Positions 1 through 5,912 of a DNA stretch of 10,258 nucleotides are shown here, one piece after another. Numbering within the stretch: the first letter of the stretch is position 1; each line of letters starts with the position of its first letter. The DNA is taken from positions 1 through 10,258 of the forward strand of contig JACQEC010000174.1 of assembly GCA_016200765.1 (NCBI GenBank), given 5' to 3'. Origin of the DNA: Chloroflexota bacterium (GTDB taxonomy: Bacteria; Chloroflexota; Anaerolineae; JACRMK01). Below the pieces are notes generated by a model, which made no database searches, was not told where the DNA came from, and saw only the letters and a list, made by a program, of their open reading frames with translations. A program made the translations under genes and the position numbers.

Positions 1-509
1 CCGCCCTTGGTGGCGACCTGCGCCGGATGAATCAGGCCGGTGACGCACAAGCCATATTTCGGCTCGGCGTCGGCGACGGTGTGGCCGCCGGCAATCACGC
101 CGCCCGCCTCGGCCACTTTTGCCGCGCCGCCGCGAAAGATCTCGGTGATAATCTCCGGCGGCAGGGTCTCGGGGATACCCGCAATCGCCAGCGCCATCAG
201 CACTTCGCCGCCCATCGCATAAATGTCGCTCATGGCGTTAGCGGCGGCAATCGCGCCAAAGGTGTATGGATCGTCCACAATCGGCGGGAAGAAGTCAACG
301 GTCTGAATAATGGCGTGGTCGGCGTCGAGACGCCAAACGGCGGCATCGTCGGAGGTCTGTAATCCGACGATGAGGTCGGGATACTTCGAATAGTCGAACG
401 CCTGACTGAGTGGGCGCAAAACTTGCGCCAGCAGGGCGGGCCCTATCTTGCCCGCTCAACCCGCACAGGACGCGAGCTGGGTCAGACGAACTTCTTCACG
501 GGTGGACAT
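1..509 (-). CDS. selD: Selenophosphate synthase SelD, selenocysteine-containing, 3' part beyond window
   Basis: Selenide, water dikinase makes selenophosphate from selenide and ATP, the selenium donor for Sec-tRNA and for selenium cofactors; it is cytosolic. Translating from ATG at 509 gives about 169 residues before the left edge, roughly the N-terminal half of a family of about 345. An in-frame TGA lies at codon 18 (456-458), in the context RLTQLASCAG-TGA-AGKIGP. This aligns with E. coli SelD RLTQYSHGAGCGCKISP, so TGA replaces catalytic Cys17 and the essential Lys follows three residues later, as in the family. Past the TGA the frame stays open and conserved: TSDDAAVW, TVDFFPPIVDDPYTFG, NAMSDIYAMGG and GGHTVADAEPKYG. 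GAGAGG (521-526) is a ribosome site 11 bases upstream, inside the end of the preceding hydrolase gene, whose stop is 8 bases away, so the two are probably co-transcribed. A nonsense mutation or sequencing error is the alternative, but the exact placement and downstream hairpin favour selenocysteine. Confidence 0.93.
413..429 (-). promoter_or_regulatory. Candidate bacterial SECIS hairpin in selD
   Basis: On the minus strand GGCGCAA (429-423) pairs perfectly with TTGCGCC (419-413) around the tri-loop GTT, a 7-bp stem. The loop begins 34 bases after the TGA. Described bacterial SECIS elements have a 4-16 bp stem, a small loop with G among its first two bases, and a loop 16-37 bases from the UGA; this hairpin meets all three. 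It would recruit SelB carrying Sec-tRNA. A second hairpin, GCGGGC/GCCCGC (455-450 with 441-436, 8-base loop), lies between it and the TGA. Its loop is too close to the UGA to be the canonical element, but it may stack with or compete against the first. Confidence 0.65.
456..458 (-). other. In-frame TGA selenocysteine codon (Sec18 of SelD)
   Basis: Read on the minus strand, the triplet is TGA at codon 18 of selD. It sits between Cys15-Ala-Gly and Ala-Gly-Lys21, at the active-site position that is Cys in E. coli SelD and Sec in several other bacterial SelDs. Open, strongly conserved SelD sequence continues on both sides in the same frame, which argues against a true stop. Confidence 0.88.
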
Positions 510-517
510 GATTTACG

Positions 518-2362
518 CTACCTCTCAATTACCGGCAGAACCACATGCGATGGATGCGCCGCATCATGATACACGGCCTGCTGTGCGACTTCAACTCGCC
601 GCTCCGCGCCCAGCGGGCCGCCGGTATTCGGATTGACATCAAAGCGCGGGAAGTTGCTGCTGCTGATGTCGAGCCGGATGCGATGGCCGGCCTGAAAGAG
701 ATTGGACGTTGGGTAAAGCGCAAAGGTAAAGGGATAGATTTCGTGCGGCGTGAGCAGCTCGGGCCGGGTATAGCCGCCGCGGTAGCGCGCGCGGATGATC
801 GAGTCCGTCAGGTTCATCGCGAACCCATCGGGGTAATCGGCGCTGGGCGGGTACACGTCTATCAGTTTCGCGGTGAAGTCGCTGTCCTTGGCTGACGTTG
901 AGGCCCACAGATTGACCATGATCGGCCCGGTTACCTCAACCGCGTTCGTCAGCGGCTCGGTTTCAAAGACCAGCACGTCGGAACGCGCGCGAAGGGGCAA
1001 GCTGTCCTTACAGCCGAAGAAGTCGGGGCGCGCGCGCTGGTCAAACGCGCCGTTGCGCATGATTGGCTCCGCCGCCGAGATGCCGCCGCCGATGGTTGGC
1101 ACCGGGTCGCGCGGGTTGAATGTGTAGCGCGACGGCTGGCCCCCGACTGGATCGGGGGTCGGCTCGGCGGGAGGCTGTGGGGTCAGCAAGCCGTCGGCGC
1201 GGAGGTAGTAGGGAGTGTCGCGCGCGCCGGGCGGGGGCCAAGCGTCCTCGTCGCGCCAGCGGCCGCCGTGGTTCAGTCGCCCGGAGTAGTGCCTGCGCCC
1301 GTCGCCGCCGCCCATCACAAAAATGCGCACCGGCTTCGCGTGGGTGAAGACGGTAGACATTCCCTTGAGCGTCCAATCGAACCACGCGCAGCGCAGGTCG
1401 TTGTAGTCGTCGAGCATCGAGTGGGCGCCAAAATCTACGTCGCCGGCGTAGGTGTTGCCCCAGCCGCCGTGCGTCCACGGCCCCATGAGCAGGCGCTGGG
1501 GCGACTTTTTCATCCGGCTCAACGCGACATAATTCTCGCACGTTGCGCGGGCGTAGGAATCGTACCAGCCGCCCAGATAGAGCGTGGGCACGTCGGCATG
1601 TTCGGCGTAATACTCGTTAATGGCGTAGCCCCGTTGCTTCCAGTAGTCGTCGTAGTCGCCGCGGGTCAGGATGTCGAGCGCCCAGCGCTCGTATGAAGGC
1701 AGGAGTCGCAGAGGAGACGCGCCTTCTTTCAGGGGCGCGCGCCCCACCCATTCGCCGATGTGGTCGAAGGCGTCGTCCAGCGCGGCCTTGAGCGCGGGAT
1801 CAGCCAGCGCCTCTTTGGAGGTCGTCGCCATGCGGAAGGCGTAAATCTGAAAGCGGTATTCCAGCGCGCCGTTCTGCCGCATCGAGGCGTGGAAGTAGTT
1901 GGACGCGCCCACCGCGACGACCATCGCCTTGAGGTGTGGCGGGTTCAGCGTCGCCAGCGCGGATTGGTCGGAGCCGGCGTACGACGCGCCGACCGTGCCG
2001 ATCTGCCCACCGCTCCACGGCTGACGGGCGAGCCACTCCACCGTGTCATAGCCGTCGGGCGCTTCTTTGGCGAACGCGTACCACTCGCCCTCCGAGTTGA
2101 AGCGCCCGCGCACATCCTGTATCACGCAGACATAGCCGCGCCGCGCGAAATACTGCCCGTTAGCGACCAGGTCGGCGCGGCCCTTGTCGTAAGGCGTGCG
2201 CTCCAGAATGACGGGAAATTGTCCGGCGACCGCCTGCCCGTCCAGCGCAGGCCGATAGACGTCGGTCGCCAAGCGCACGCCGTCACGCATCGGCAGCATG
2301 ACGCCGCGCTCGACGGTTGAGGTATAGAGTTGGGGAGAGCCAGAGTAGGGCATAGGATTCAT
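518..2362 (-). CDS. CocE/NonD family serine hydrolase (X-Pro dipeptidyl-peptidase S15-like)
   Basis: A 614-residue alpha/beta-hydrolase of the CocE/NonD (peptidase S15-like) family, which hydrolyses esters, amides or X-Pro peptides; the substrate here cannot be read from sequence. The catalytic triad is visible: Ser127 in the nucleophile elbow GASYAG, Asp268 in GGWYDSYA, and His298 in GPWTHGGW, spaced as in cocaine esterase CocE (Ser117, Asp259, His287). The C-terminal part, about 350-614, is the family's jelly-roll domain, ending with the typical GHRIRLDISSSNFPRFDVNP. No signal peptide is evident, so it is probably cytosolic. The ATG at 2362 overlaps the TGA of the upstream thrC-tail relic (ATGA) and has only a weak ribosome site, suggesting translational coupling; ATG at 2353 (Met4) is an alternative start. 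It ends 8 bases before selD, and its last codons carry selD's ribosome site. Confidence 0.93.
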   Translation of the reverse strand: MNPMPYSGSPQLYTSTVERGVMLPMRDGVRLATDVYRPALDGQAVAGQFPVILERTPYDKGRADLVANGQYFARRGYVCVIQDVRGRFNSEGEWYAFAKEAPDGYDTVEWLARQPWSGGQIGTVGASYAGSDQSALATLNPPHLKAMVVAVGASNYFHASMRQNGALEYRFQIYAFRMATTSKEALADPALKAALDDAFDHIGEWVGRAPLKEGASPLRLLPSYERWALDILTRGDYDDYWKQRGYAINEYYAEHADVPTLYLGGWYDSYARATCENYVALSRMKKSPQRLLMGPWTHGGWGNTYAGDVDFGAHSMLDDYNDLRCAWFDWTLKGMSTVFTHAKPVRIFVMGGGDGRRHYSGRLNHGGRWRDEDAWPPPGARDTPYYLRADGLLTPQPPAEPTPDPVGGQPSRYTFNPRDPVPTIGGGISAAEPIMRNGAFDQRARPDFFGCKDSLPLRARSDVLVFETEPLTNAVEVTGPIMVNLWASTSAKDSDFTAKLIDVYPPSADYPDGFAMNLTDSIIRARYRGGYTRPELLTPHEIYPFTFALYPTSNLFQAGHRIRLDISSSNFPRFDVNPNTGGPLGAERRVEVAQQAVYHDAAHPSHVVLPVIER

Positions 2363-2409
2363 TTGGGGCTCTTCAGCCCGCTGCCAGTCACGACGAAGAT
2401 CAGCGTCAT
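2359..2409 (-). pseudogene. Relic of a second threonine synthase C-terminus (16 codons)
   Basis: Between the toxin stop (2416-2418) and the hydrolase start, the minus strand encodes MTLIFVVTGSGLKSPK followed by TGA. TGSGLKSP matches residues 354-361 of the intact threonine synthase next door exactly, and the position at the very C-terminus also matches. Over those 24 bases the copies differ at five positions, all synonymous, so this is an old diverged coding copy rather than a recent duplication. It is in frame with the toxin gene but separated from it by TAG and two codons. Its TGA overlaps the hydrolase ATG, the usual form of translational coupling, so the original gene was probably a thrC paralogue coupled to the hydrolase. 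Whether the short ORF is still translated is unknown. Confidence 0.65.
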
Positions 2410-2413
2410 CTGC
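2402..2413. repeat. Left direct-repeat site flanking the toxin-antitoxin module
   Basis: The plus strand reads AGCGTCATCTGC. Its first nine bases (AGCGTCATC) recur exactly at 2952-2960, spanning the thrC stop. Its last nine (GTCATCTGC, 2405-2413) recur exactly at 2914-2922, just upstream of the antitoxin ribosome site. The toxin-antitoxin genes lie wholly between these copies, so this may be an insertion or recombination footprint. Chance cannot be excluded for repeats this short. Confidence 0.45.
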
Positions 2414-2415
2414 TC

Positions 2416-2679
2416 CTACTTCTTTCGATACACCCGACTGCGATGGTCAATCTTGTGTATCACCAGACTGCGTTCAGCACGCAACACCTCGTACACAACC
2501 CGGTAATCGCCTGACCGCAATTTATAGAAACCGACCAAATCCCCAGTCAGGGGCTCTGGCTGTATCGAGTCAAAGCTGGCCGCTAACCAGCGGATACGCT
2601 CGACAATGCGCTGAGCCACAGGTTTATCGAGGCGGGATAGTTGCCGACTGGCCGCCACGAGTAGTCGGACCGTGTACAC
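2416..2679 (-). CDS. RelE/ParE-family toxin
   Basis: An 87-residue basic protein of the RelE/ParE superfamily. It begins with the typical beta strand (YTVRLL) and two helices (residues 10-37), followed by the conserved sheet FYKLRSGDYRVVYEV (51-65) and a C-terminal HRSRVYR (79-85). RelE-like members cleave mRNA on the ribosome while ParE-like members poison gyrase. The HRxxVYR ending favours the RelE-type mRNase group, but the target is not certain. The start is GTG at 2679, only 3 bases after the antitoxin TAG, so the pair is translated together. The gene ends just before the thrC-tail relic. This is the usual antitoxin-first order, and such operons are normally autorepressed by the toxin-antitoxin complex. 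Confidence 0.85.
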   Translation of the reverse strand: MYTVRLLVAASRQLSRLDKPVAQRIVERIRWLAASFDSIQPEPLTGDLVGFYKLRSGDYRVVYEVLRAERSLVIHKIDHRSRVYRKK

Positions 2680-2682
2680 AAT

Positions 2683-2901
2683 CTACGCGAGTCCTAACCG
2701 CTGGACGACGTCGTCGAGTGATTCGCCGCGCTCGCCGTGTGCAACAAGCTTTTGCTGGCGTAACAACTGCTCTCGCACGGAGGTCCGCAATTCGAGTCCT
2801 TCGTCGGGGTCCCCTAAGAGTTCGATCAGTTTCCTTTCGAGCGTATCCTCGATCATCTCGCGCAATTCGTCTTTTGTCATCTCAGCCACAGAATTCGACA
2901 T
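2683..2901 (-). CDS. Antitoxin of the RelE/ParE-type module
   Basis: A 72-residue, charged, mostly helical protein directly upstream of the toxin. A long N-terminal helix segment (about 8-50, with TKDELREMIEDTLERKLIEL and then GDPDEGLELR) is followed by a C-terminal stretch GERGESLDDVVQRLGL, the kind of tail that wraps the toxin in RelB/ParD-like antitoxins. No clear ribbon-helix-helix or HTH motif is seen, so DNA binding is not shown by the sequence. Start ATG 2901 has a good ribosome site, GAGAGG (2907-2912), 5 bases away. The call rests mainly on its size, its composition and its 3-base spacing to a recognisable RelE-like toxin. Confidence 0.78.
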   Translation of the reverse strand: MSNSVAEMTKDELREMIEDTLERKLIELLGDPDEGLELRTSVREQLLRQQKLVAHGERGESLDDVVQRLGLA

Positions 2902-2925
2902 AGCGACCTCTCTGTCATCTGCCCT

Positions 2926-2949
2926 CCCACAGATTCTGAAATCTGCGGG
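2926..2949 (-). promoter_or_regulatory. Inverted repeat / RNA hairpin between thrC and the antitoxin
   Basis: CCCACAGATT (2926-2935) and AATCTGCGGG (2940-2949) are inverted around the 4-base loop CTGA. In the minus-strand RNA this is a 10-bp stem with one G-U pair. No U-run follows on either strand, so it is not a canonical intrinsic terminator. It could attenuate read-through from thrC, or serve as an operator for the toxin-antitoxin operon. GGAGGGC follows it on the minus strand, which adds a possible ribosome-site sequence. Confidence 0.45.
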
Positions 2950-2951
2950 AT

Positions 2952-2960
2952 AGCGTCATC
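2952..2960. repeat. Right 9-bp direct repeat AGCGTCATC
   Basis: An exact copy of 2402-2410. It covers the TGA stop of the intact thrC (2956-2958). A clean deletion between the two copies would remove about 550 bases, including both toxin-antitoxin genes. It would leave the thrC stop overlapping the relic ATG as ATGA. Confidence 0.45.
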
Positions 2961-4053
2961 GTAGTGCGGGTGGGCTCTTCAAGCCACTGCCGGTCAGCGC
3001 CGCAACGGTCACGCCGTCCACTTTCAGCCGCTTGAGCGCGGCGCCCACCACGGCGCTGGTCGGCTCGACGTACAAGCCAATCTGCGCCAGATCGCGCTGG
3101 GCGGCCAGCGTTTCGTCGTCCGAAACCGCCAGCGCGTCGCCGCCGCTTTCGCGGATGGCGCGCAGGATTTCGCGGTCGCGGATAGGGCGCGCGAGGCTGA
3201 TGCCTTCGGCGACAGACAGTTTCTTCTCAACCGGCGCGGCGCGGTCGAGCCCTTGACGCAGGGCCTCGACGATCGGCATACAGGCAATAGATTGAACACC
3301 GATGATGCGCGGAAGTTTCGCGATCAGCCCGGCGGCCAGCAGGTCTTTGAAGCCGCGATACGCGCCCAGCAACAGCGACCCTTGACCAATGGGGCAGACA
3401 TAGCATGTTGGGACGCCGCGCCCCAACTGCTCCCAGATTTCATAAGCGATGGTCTTGGTGCCTTCGAGCGTCAAGGGCGACCACGCATGAGAGGCATAGA
3501 CCAGCCCGCCACCCGCCGCCGCTTCGAGCGCCTCGGTCGCCTTCTCGCGCGCACCCTCGACCTTGTTCAAGCGCGCGCCAAAGACCGCAATCTGGGCGAG
3601 CTTGGCGGGCGAGGCCGAGGCGGGCGTAAAGACTTCGGCGGCGAGGCCGGCGCGGGCGCAGTAGGCGGCGAAACTGGCGCCCGCGTTGCCGCTGGAATCG
3701 TCGGCGGCGCGGGTAACGCCCCACGCCTTCAGCGCCGTCGTCAGCACCGTCGTGCCGCGATCCTTGAACGACCCGCTAGGCGAGATGTATTCGAGTTTGA
3801 AGTGGATCGGCTGTCCGGCGAACCCGGCCTCGACCAGCGGCGTCATCCCCTCGCCCATCGAGACAACGCGCGCGCCGTCCGGCAGGGAGAGCATCGCGCG
3901 GTAGCGCCACAGTGAGTGGTCTTCTGTATTGATCGCAGCTGGGTCGAACCGCTTGCGGTCCGCCACATCGAGCGGGCCGCCGCATTCCGCGCAGCGCAGG
4001 CGCTGTGACGTGGCCGGATAGCTGATGTGGCACTGCGGGCAAACGAACTGCAT
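2956..4053 (-). CDS. thrC: Threonine synthase (PLP-dependent, zinc-ribbon N-terminus)
   Basis: A 365-residue fold-type II PLP enzyme. Threonine synthase converts O-phosphohomoserine to threonine in the cytosol. The N-terminus is a rubredoxin-like zinc ribbon with Cys5, Cys8, Cys21 and Cys24, seen in many Thermus- and archaeal-type threonine synthases. The PLP lysine is Lys97 in SPSGSFKDRG. The substrate/PLP-binding loop is SSGNAG (120-125), the phosphate-cradle loop is GQGSLLLG (223-230), and the C-terminus has VEPTSAVVGAAL (329-340) and LTGSGLKSP (353-361), like the LTGHGLKDP tail of Thermus threonine synthase. ATG 4053 follows AGGA by about 10 bases, and the peptidase gene upstream ends 11 bases before it. 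A related PLP lyase or synthase cannot be excluded, because the canonical VGNGG-type loop is altered to IGQGS. Confidence 0.82.
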   Translation of the reverse strand: MQFVCPQCHISYPATSQRLRCAECGGPLDVADRKRFDPAAINTEDHSLWRYRAMLSLPDGARVVSMGEGMTPLVEAGFAGQPIHFKLEYISPSGSFKDRGTTVLTTALKAWGVTRAADDSSGNAGASFAAYCARAGLAAEVFTPASASPAKLAQIAVFGARLNKVEGAREKATEALEAAAGGGLVYASHAWSPLTLEGTKTIAYEIWEQLGRGVPTCYVCPIGQGSLLLGAYRGFKDLLAAGLIAKLPRIIGVQSIACMPIVEALRQGLDRAAPVEKKLSVAEGISLARPIRDREILRAIRESGGDALAVSDDETLAAQRDLAQIGLYVEPTSAVVGAALKRLKVDGVTVAALTGSGLKSPPALR

Positions 4054-4064
4054 TCGGAAATGTC

Positions 4065-5300
4065 CTATGGTTCGAATTGAGCGATGAAGCCGGCATACAC
4101 CTTCGCGGTGGCCGTCAGCGTCTCAAGGTTGGCGCGCTCGTCGGTCCCGTGGCCGCGCTCGCCGCCGGGGCCATAGCCGATTCCCGGCACGCCGAGTTCG
4201 TGCGCGAAGTAGTGCAGGTCGGTGAAGCCGTTGGTGACCGAGAACTTGGGCCGCTTGCCGCGCACGGCGCGCACCACCTGCGCGAACTGCTGGTGGAAGG
4301 CCGAGCCGGGGTCGCTGACACAGGGGTCAATGCGCTGGAACGTCTCGGCGTCCATCTTGATTTTGGGCACCCGCGCGCGGGCGGCTTTGAGCGCAGAGAG
4401 CATTTCTCTCTCCGCGTCGCGCAGCATCTCGCTGGGCACGATGCGGCGGTCAATAGTGAACCAGCCCTCCGCAGGCACCGTGTTGACCTTCGCGCCCGCG
4501 CCGATGCCGAACACCCCGCCGATGTTGATGGTCGGGTGCATGACCTTGCCGCCCTGTGTGGTGAAGGCGCGGCGGGCGAGCGTCTTTTTCAGCGGCTGTA
4601 GCCCATTGACGATGGCCGCCGCGCCCTCGAAGGCGTTGACGCCTTTCTGGGGCTGGGCGGCGTGCGCGGCCTTGCCATGCACGGCCACGCGAAACCAGAG
4701 GACGCCGTTGTGGCCGTAGCCGACGTTGTCCTTGCCGCCGCCCTCACATTCAATCGCGAAATCCGGCTTGACCAGCCCCTGCCGCACGATGTAGCCCGCG
4801 CCCAATTCGCCGCCCACTTCCTCATCGGCGGTGAACGAGACCTCGATGTTGACCTTCGGGGTGACGCCGCAGTCTTTCACCGCCTGCAGGGCGGCGCAGA
4901 GTGTGGCGATGGAGCCTTTCATGTCCTCGGAGCCGCGCCCGTAAATCCAACCATCCTCTATTTCCGGATTGAACGGCCCGTACTTCCACTGGCCGGAAAC
5001 GGGCACCACGTCGTAATGCGCGTTGAAGTGCAGAGTCTTCGGCGCACCGATATCCCAGCGACCGATCAGGTTGTAGCGCGGGTAGCCCGCCGAGTCCGGC
5101 AAGGTTTGCGCCACGACCTCGTCCGGCACGCGCACGACCTGCGTCTTCAGACCGAGCGACTGTAAACGCGCGTCGAGCGCGCCGACACACTCGGCGTAGC
5201 GCTCACCGGGCGGGTTGACGGTGGCGATGCGCACCAGCGACTGGAGGAAGGCGATGGTCTCGGGTTGATGTTGCTCGATGTGCTCGTTAAGGGATTGCAT
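4065..5300 (-). CDS. M20-family metallopeptidase / deacylase (ArgE/DapE type)
   Basis: A 411-residue cytosolic di-zinc hydrolase of the M20 family, which includes acetylornithine deacetylase, succinyl-diaminopimelate desuccinylase and carboxypeptidase G2-like enzymes. Metal and catalytic residues are visible: His95 and Asp97 (NAHYDVVP), Asp126 (GRGSEDMKG, bridging), the Glu160-Glu161 pair (TADEEVGG), an acidic ligand at Glu184 or Glu186 (FAIECEGGG) and His384 (GERGHGTDE). The lid/dimerisation domain spans roughly 195-310 and starts at the family's VHGKAAHAAQPQKGVNA. ATG 5300 has GGAG a few bases upstream. It sits 39 bases after moaC and 11 bases before thrC, so it is in the same transcription unit. 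The substrate is not determinable; argE or dapE would be an overcall. Confidence 0.88.
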   Translation of the reverse strand: MQSLNEHIEQHQPETIAFLQSLVRIATVNPPGERYAECVGALDARLQSLGLKTQVVRVPDEVVAQTLPDSAGYPRYNLIGRWDIGAPKTLHFNAHYDVVPVSGQWKYGPFNPEIEDGWIYGRGSEDMKGSIATLCAALQAVKDCGVTPKVNIEVSFTADEEVGGELGAGYIVRQGLVKPDFAIECEGGGKDNVGYGHNGVLWFRVAVHGKAAHAAQPQKGVNAFEGAAAIVNGLQPLKKTLARRAFTTQGGKVMHPTINIGGVFGIGAGAKVNTVPAEGWFTIDRRIVPSEMLRDAEREMLSALKAARARVPKIKMDAETFQRIDPCVSDPGSAFHQQFAQVVRAVRGKRPKFSVTNGFTDLHYFAHELGVPGIGYGPGGERGHGTDERANLETLTATAKVYAGFIAQFEP

Positions 5301-5339
5301 GAGGTCTCCGTTACGGGAAGTTTCGTTCGCTGGGTGCCG

Positions 5340-5834
5340 TCATTCGAGAACGATCTCGCCGCTTTTGCCGCCGCTCTTGCGCGCGAGACGGACGTTCTGG
5401 ATATGCATGGCGCGGTCAACGGCTTTCGCCATGTCGTAGATCGTCAGCGCCGCGACGGTTACGGCGGTCAGCGCTTCCATCTCGACGCCGGTCCTGCCGA
5501 GTGTCTTCACTGTCGCGGTAATGCCGATGGCGCACGTGCCATCGGACCGGGGACCGTCGTCCGGCGGCAGTTCAAAATCCACCTTGACGTTGGTTAGCAT
5601 CAGCGGATGGCAGAGCGGGATCAACTCGCTGGTCTTCTTGGCGGCCATGATGCCCGCCACACGCGCCACTGCGAGGGCATCGCCTTTTTCTATCTGGCCG
5701 CCGCGAATCAGCGCCAGCGTGGCGGGCATCATCGTGATCTCGCCTCTGGCGATAGCAACGCGCTCGCTGTCGGGCTTGCCGCCGACATCCACCATGCGCG
5801 CGCGGCCTTGTTCGTCTAAATGGGTCAGGGTCAT
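5340..5834 (-). CDS. moaC: Cyclic pyranopterin monophosphate synthase MoaC
   Basis: MoaC acts with MoaA in the first step of molybdenum cofactor synthesis, turning the 3',8-cyclo-GTP product into cyclic pyranopterin monophosphate; it is cytosolic and hexameric. From ATG 5834 the protein has 164 residues (E. coli 161) and begins in the family style with LTHLDEQGRARMVDVGGK. Active-site positions are present: Lys50 (EKGDAL), His76 (LIPLCHPL), Asp134 and Lys137 (IYDMAKA), and VEMEALTAV (117-125). The frame is open for another 22 codons upstream (to 5900), but that extension is not MoaC-like and would span the TATAAT. ATG 5834 has AAGGA about 9 bases upstream, so it is the better start. The usual Cys of YDMCKA is Ala here. 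It leads the run moaC-M20-thrC-TA-hydrolase-selD. Confidence 0.95.
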   Translation of the reverse strand: MTLTHLDEQGRARMVDVGGKPDSERVAIARGEITMMPATLALIRGGQIEKGDALAVARVAGIMAAKKTSELIPLCHPLMLTNVKVDFELPPDDGPRSDGTCAIGITATVKTLGRTGVEMEALTAVTVAALTIYDMAKAVDRAMHIQNVRLARKSGGKSGEIVLE

Positions 5835-5861
5835 AGCGGGCGTCCTTGAACGGCTGATGAG

Positions 5862-5892
5862 ATTATACCCGAAATGCGCCGAGACGAGGCAA
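5862..5892 (-). promoter_or_regulatory. Promoter of moaC
   Basis: A perfect minus-strand -10 TATAAT lies at 5867-5862, with a weaker -35 TTGCCT at 5892-5887 (spacing 19). Transcription would start near 5855, giving a leader of about 20 bases with AAGGA before the moaC ATG at 5834. It probably drives the whole moaC-to-selD series, since no comparable promoter is visible in the short gaps downstream. Confidence 0.6.
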
Positions 5893-5912
5893 GCGGGCAA
5901 CGCAACACCGCG

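Noticed and set aside
27..362. Plus-strand frames opposite selD
   Set aside because: They show no family features, and the opposite strand is unmistakable SelD once the TGA is read as Sec.
4065..5300. Calling the M20 enzyme argE, dapE or ygeY
   Set aside because: Zinc ligands and fold are clear, but no substrate-specific signature separates these subfamilies by eye, and its C-terminal GHGTDE differs from YgeY.
5835..5900. N-terminal extension of MoaC starting at 5900
   Set aside because: The added 22 residues are unlike MoaC and would place the start upstream of a perfect TATAAT. ATG 5834 has an AAGGA and the family N-terminus.
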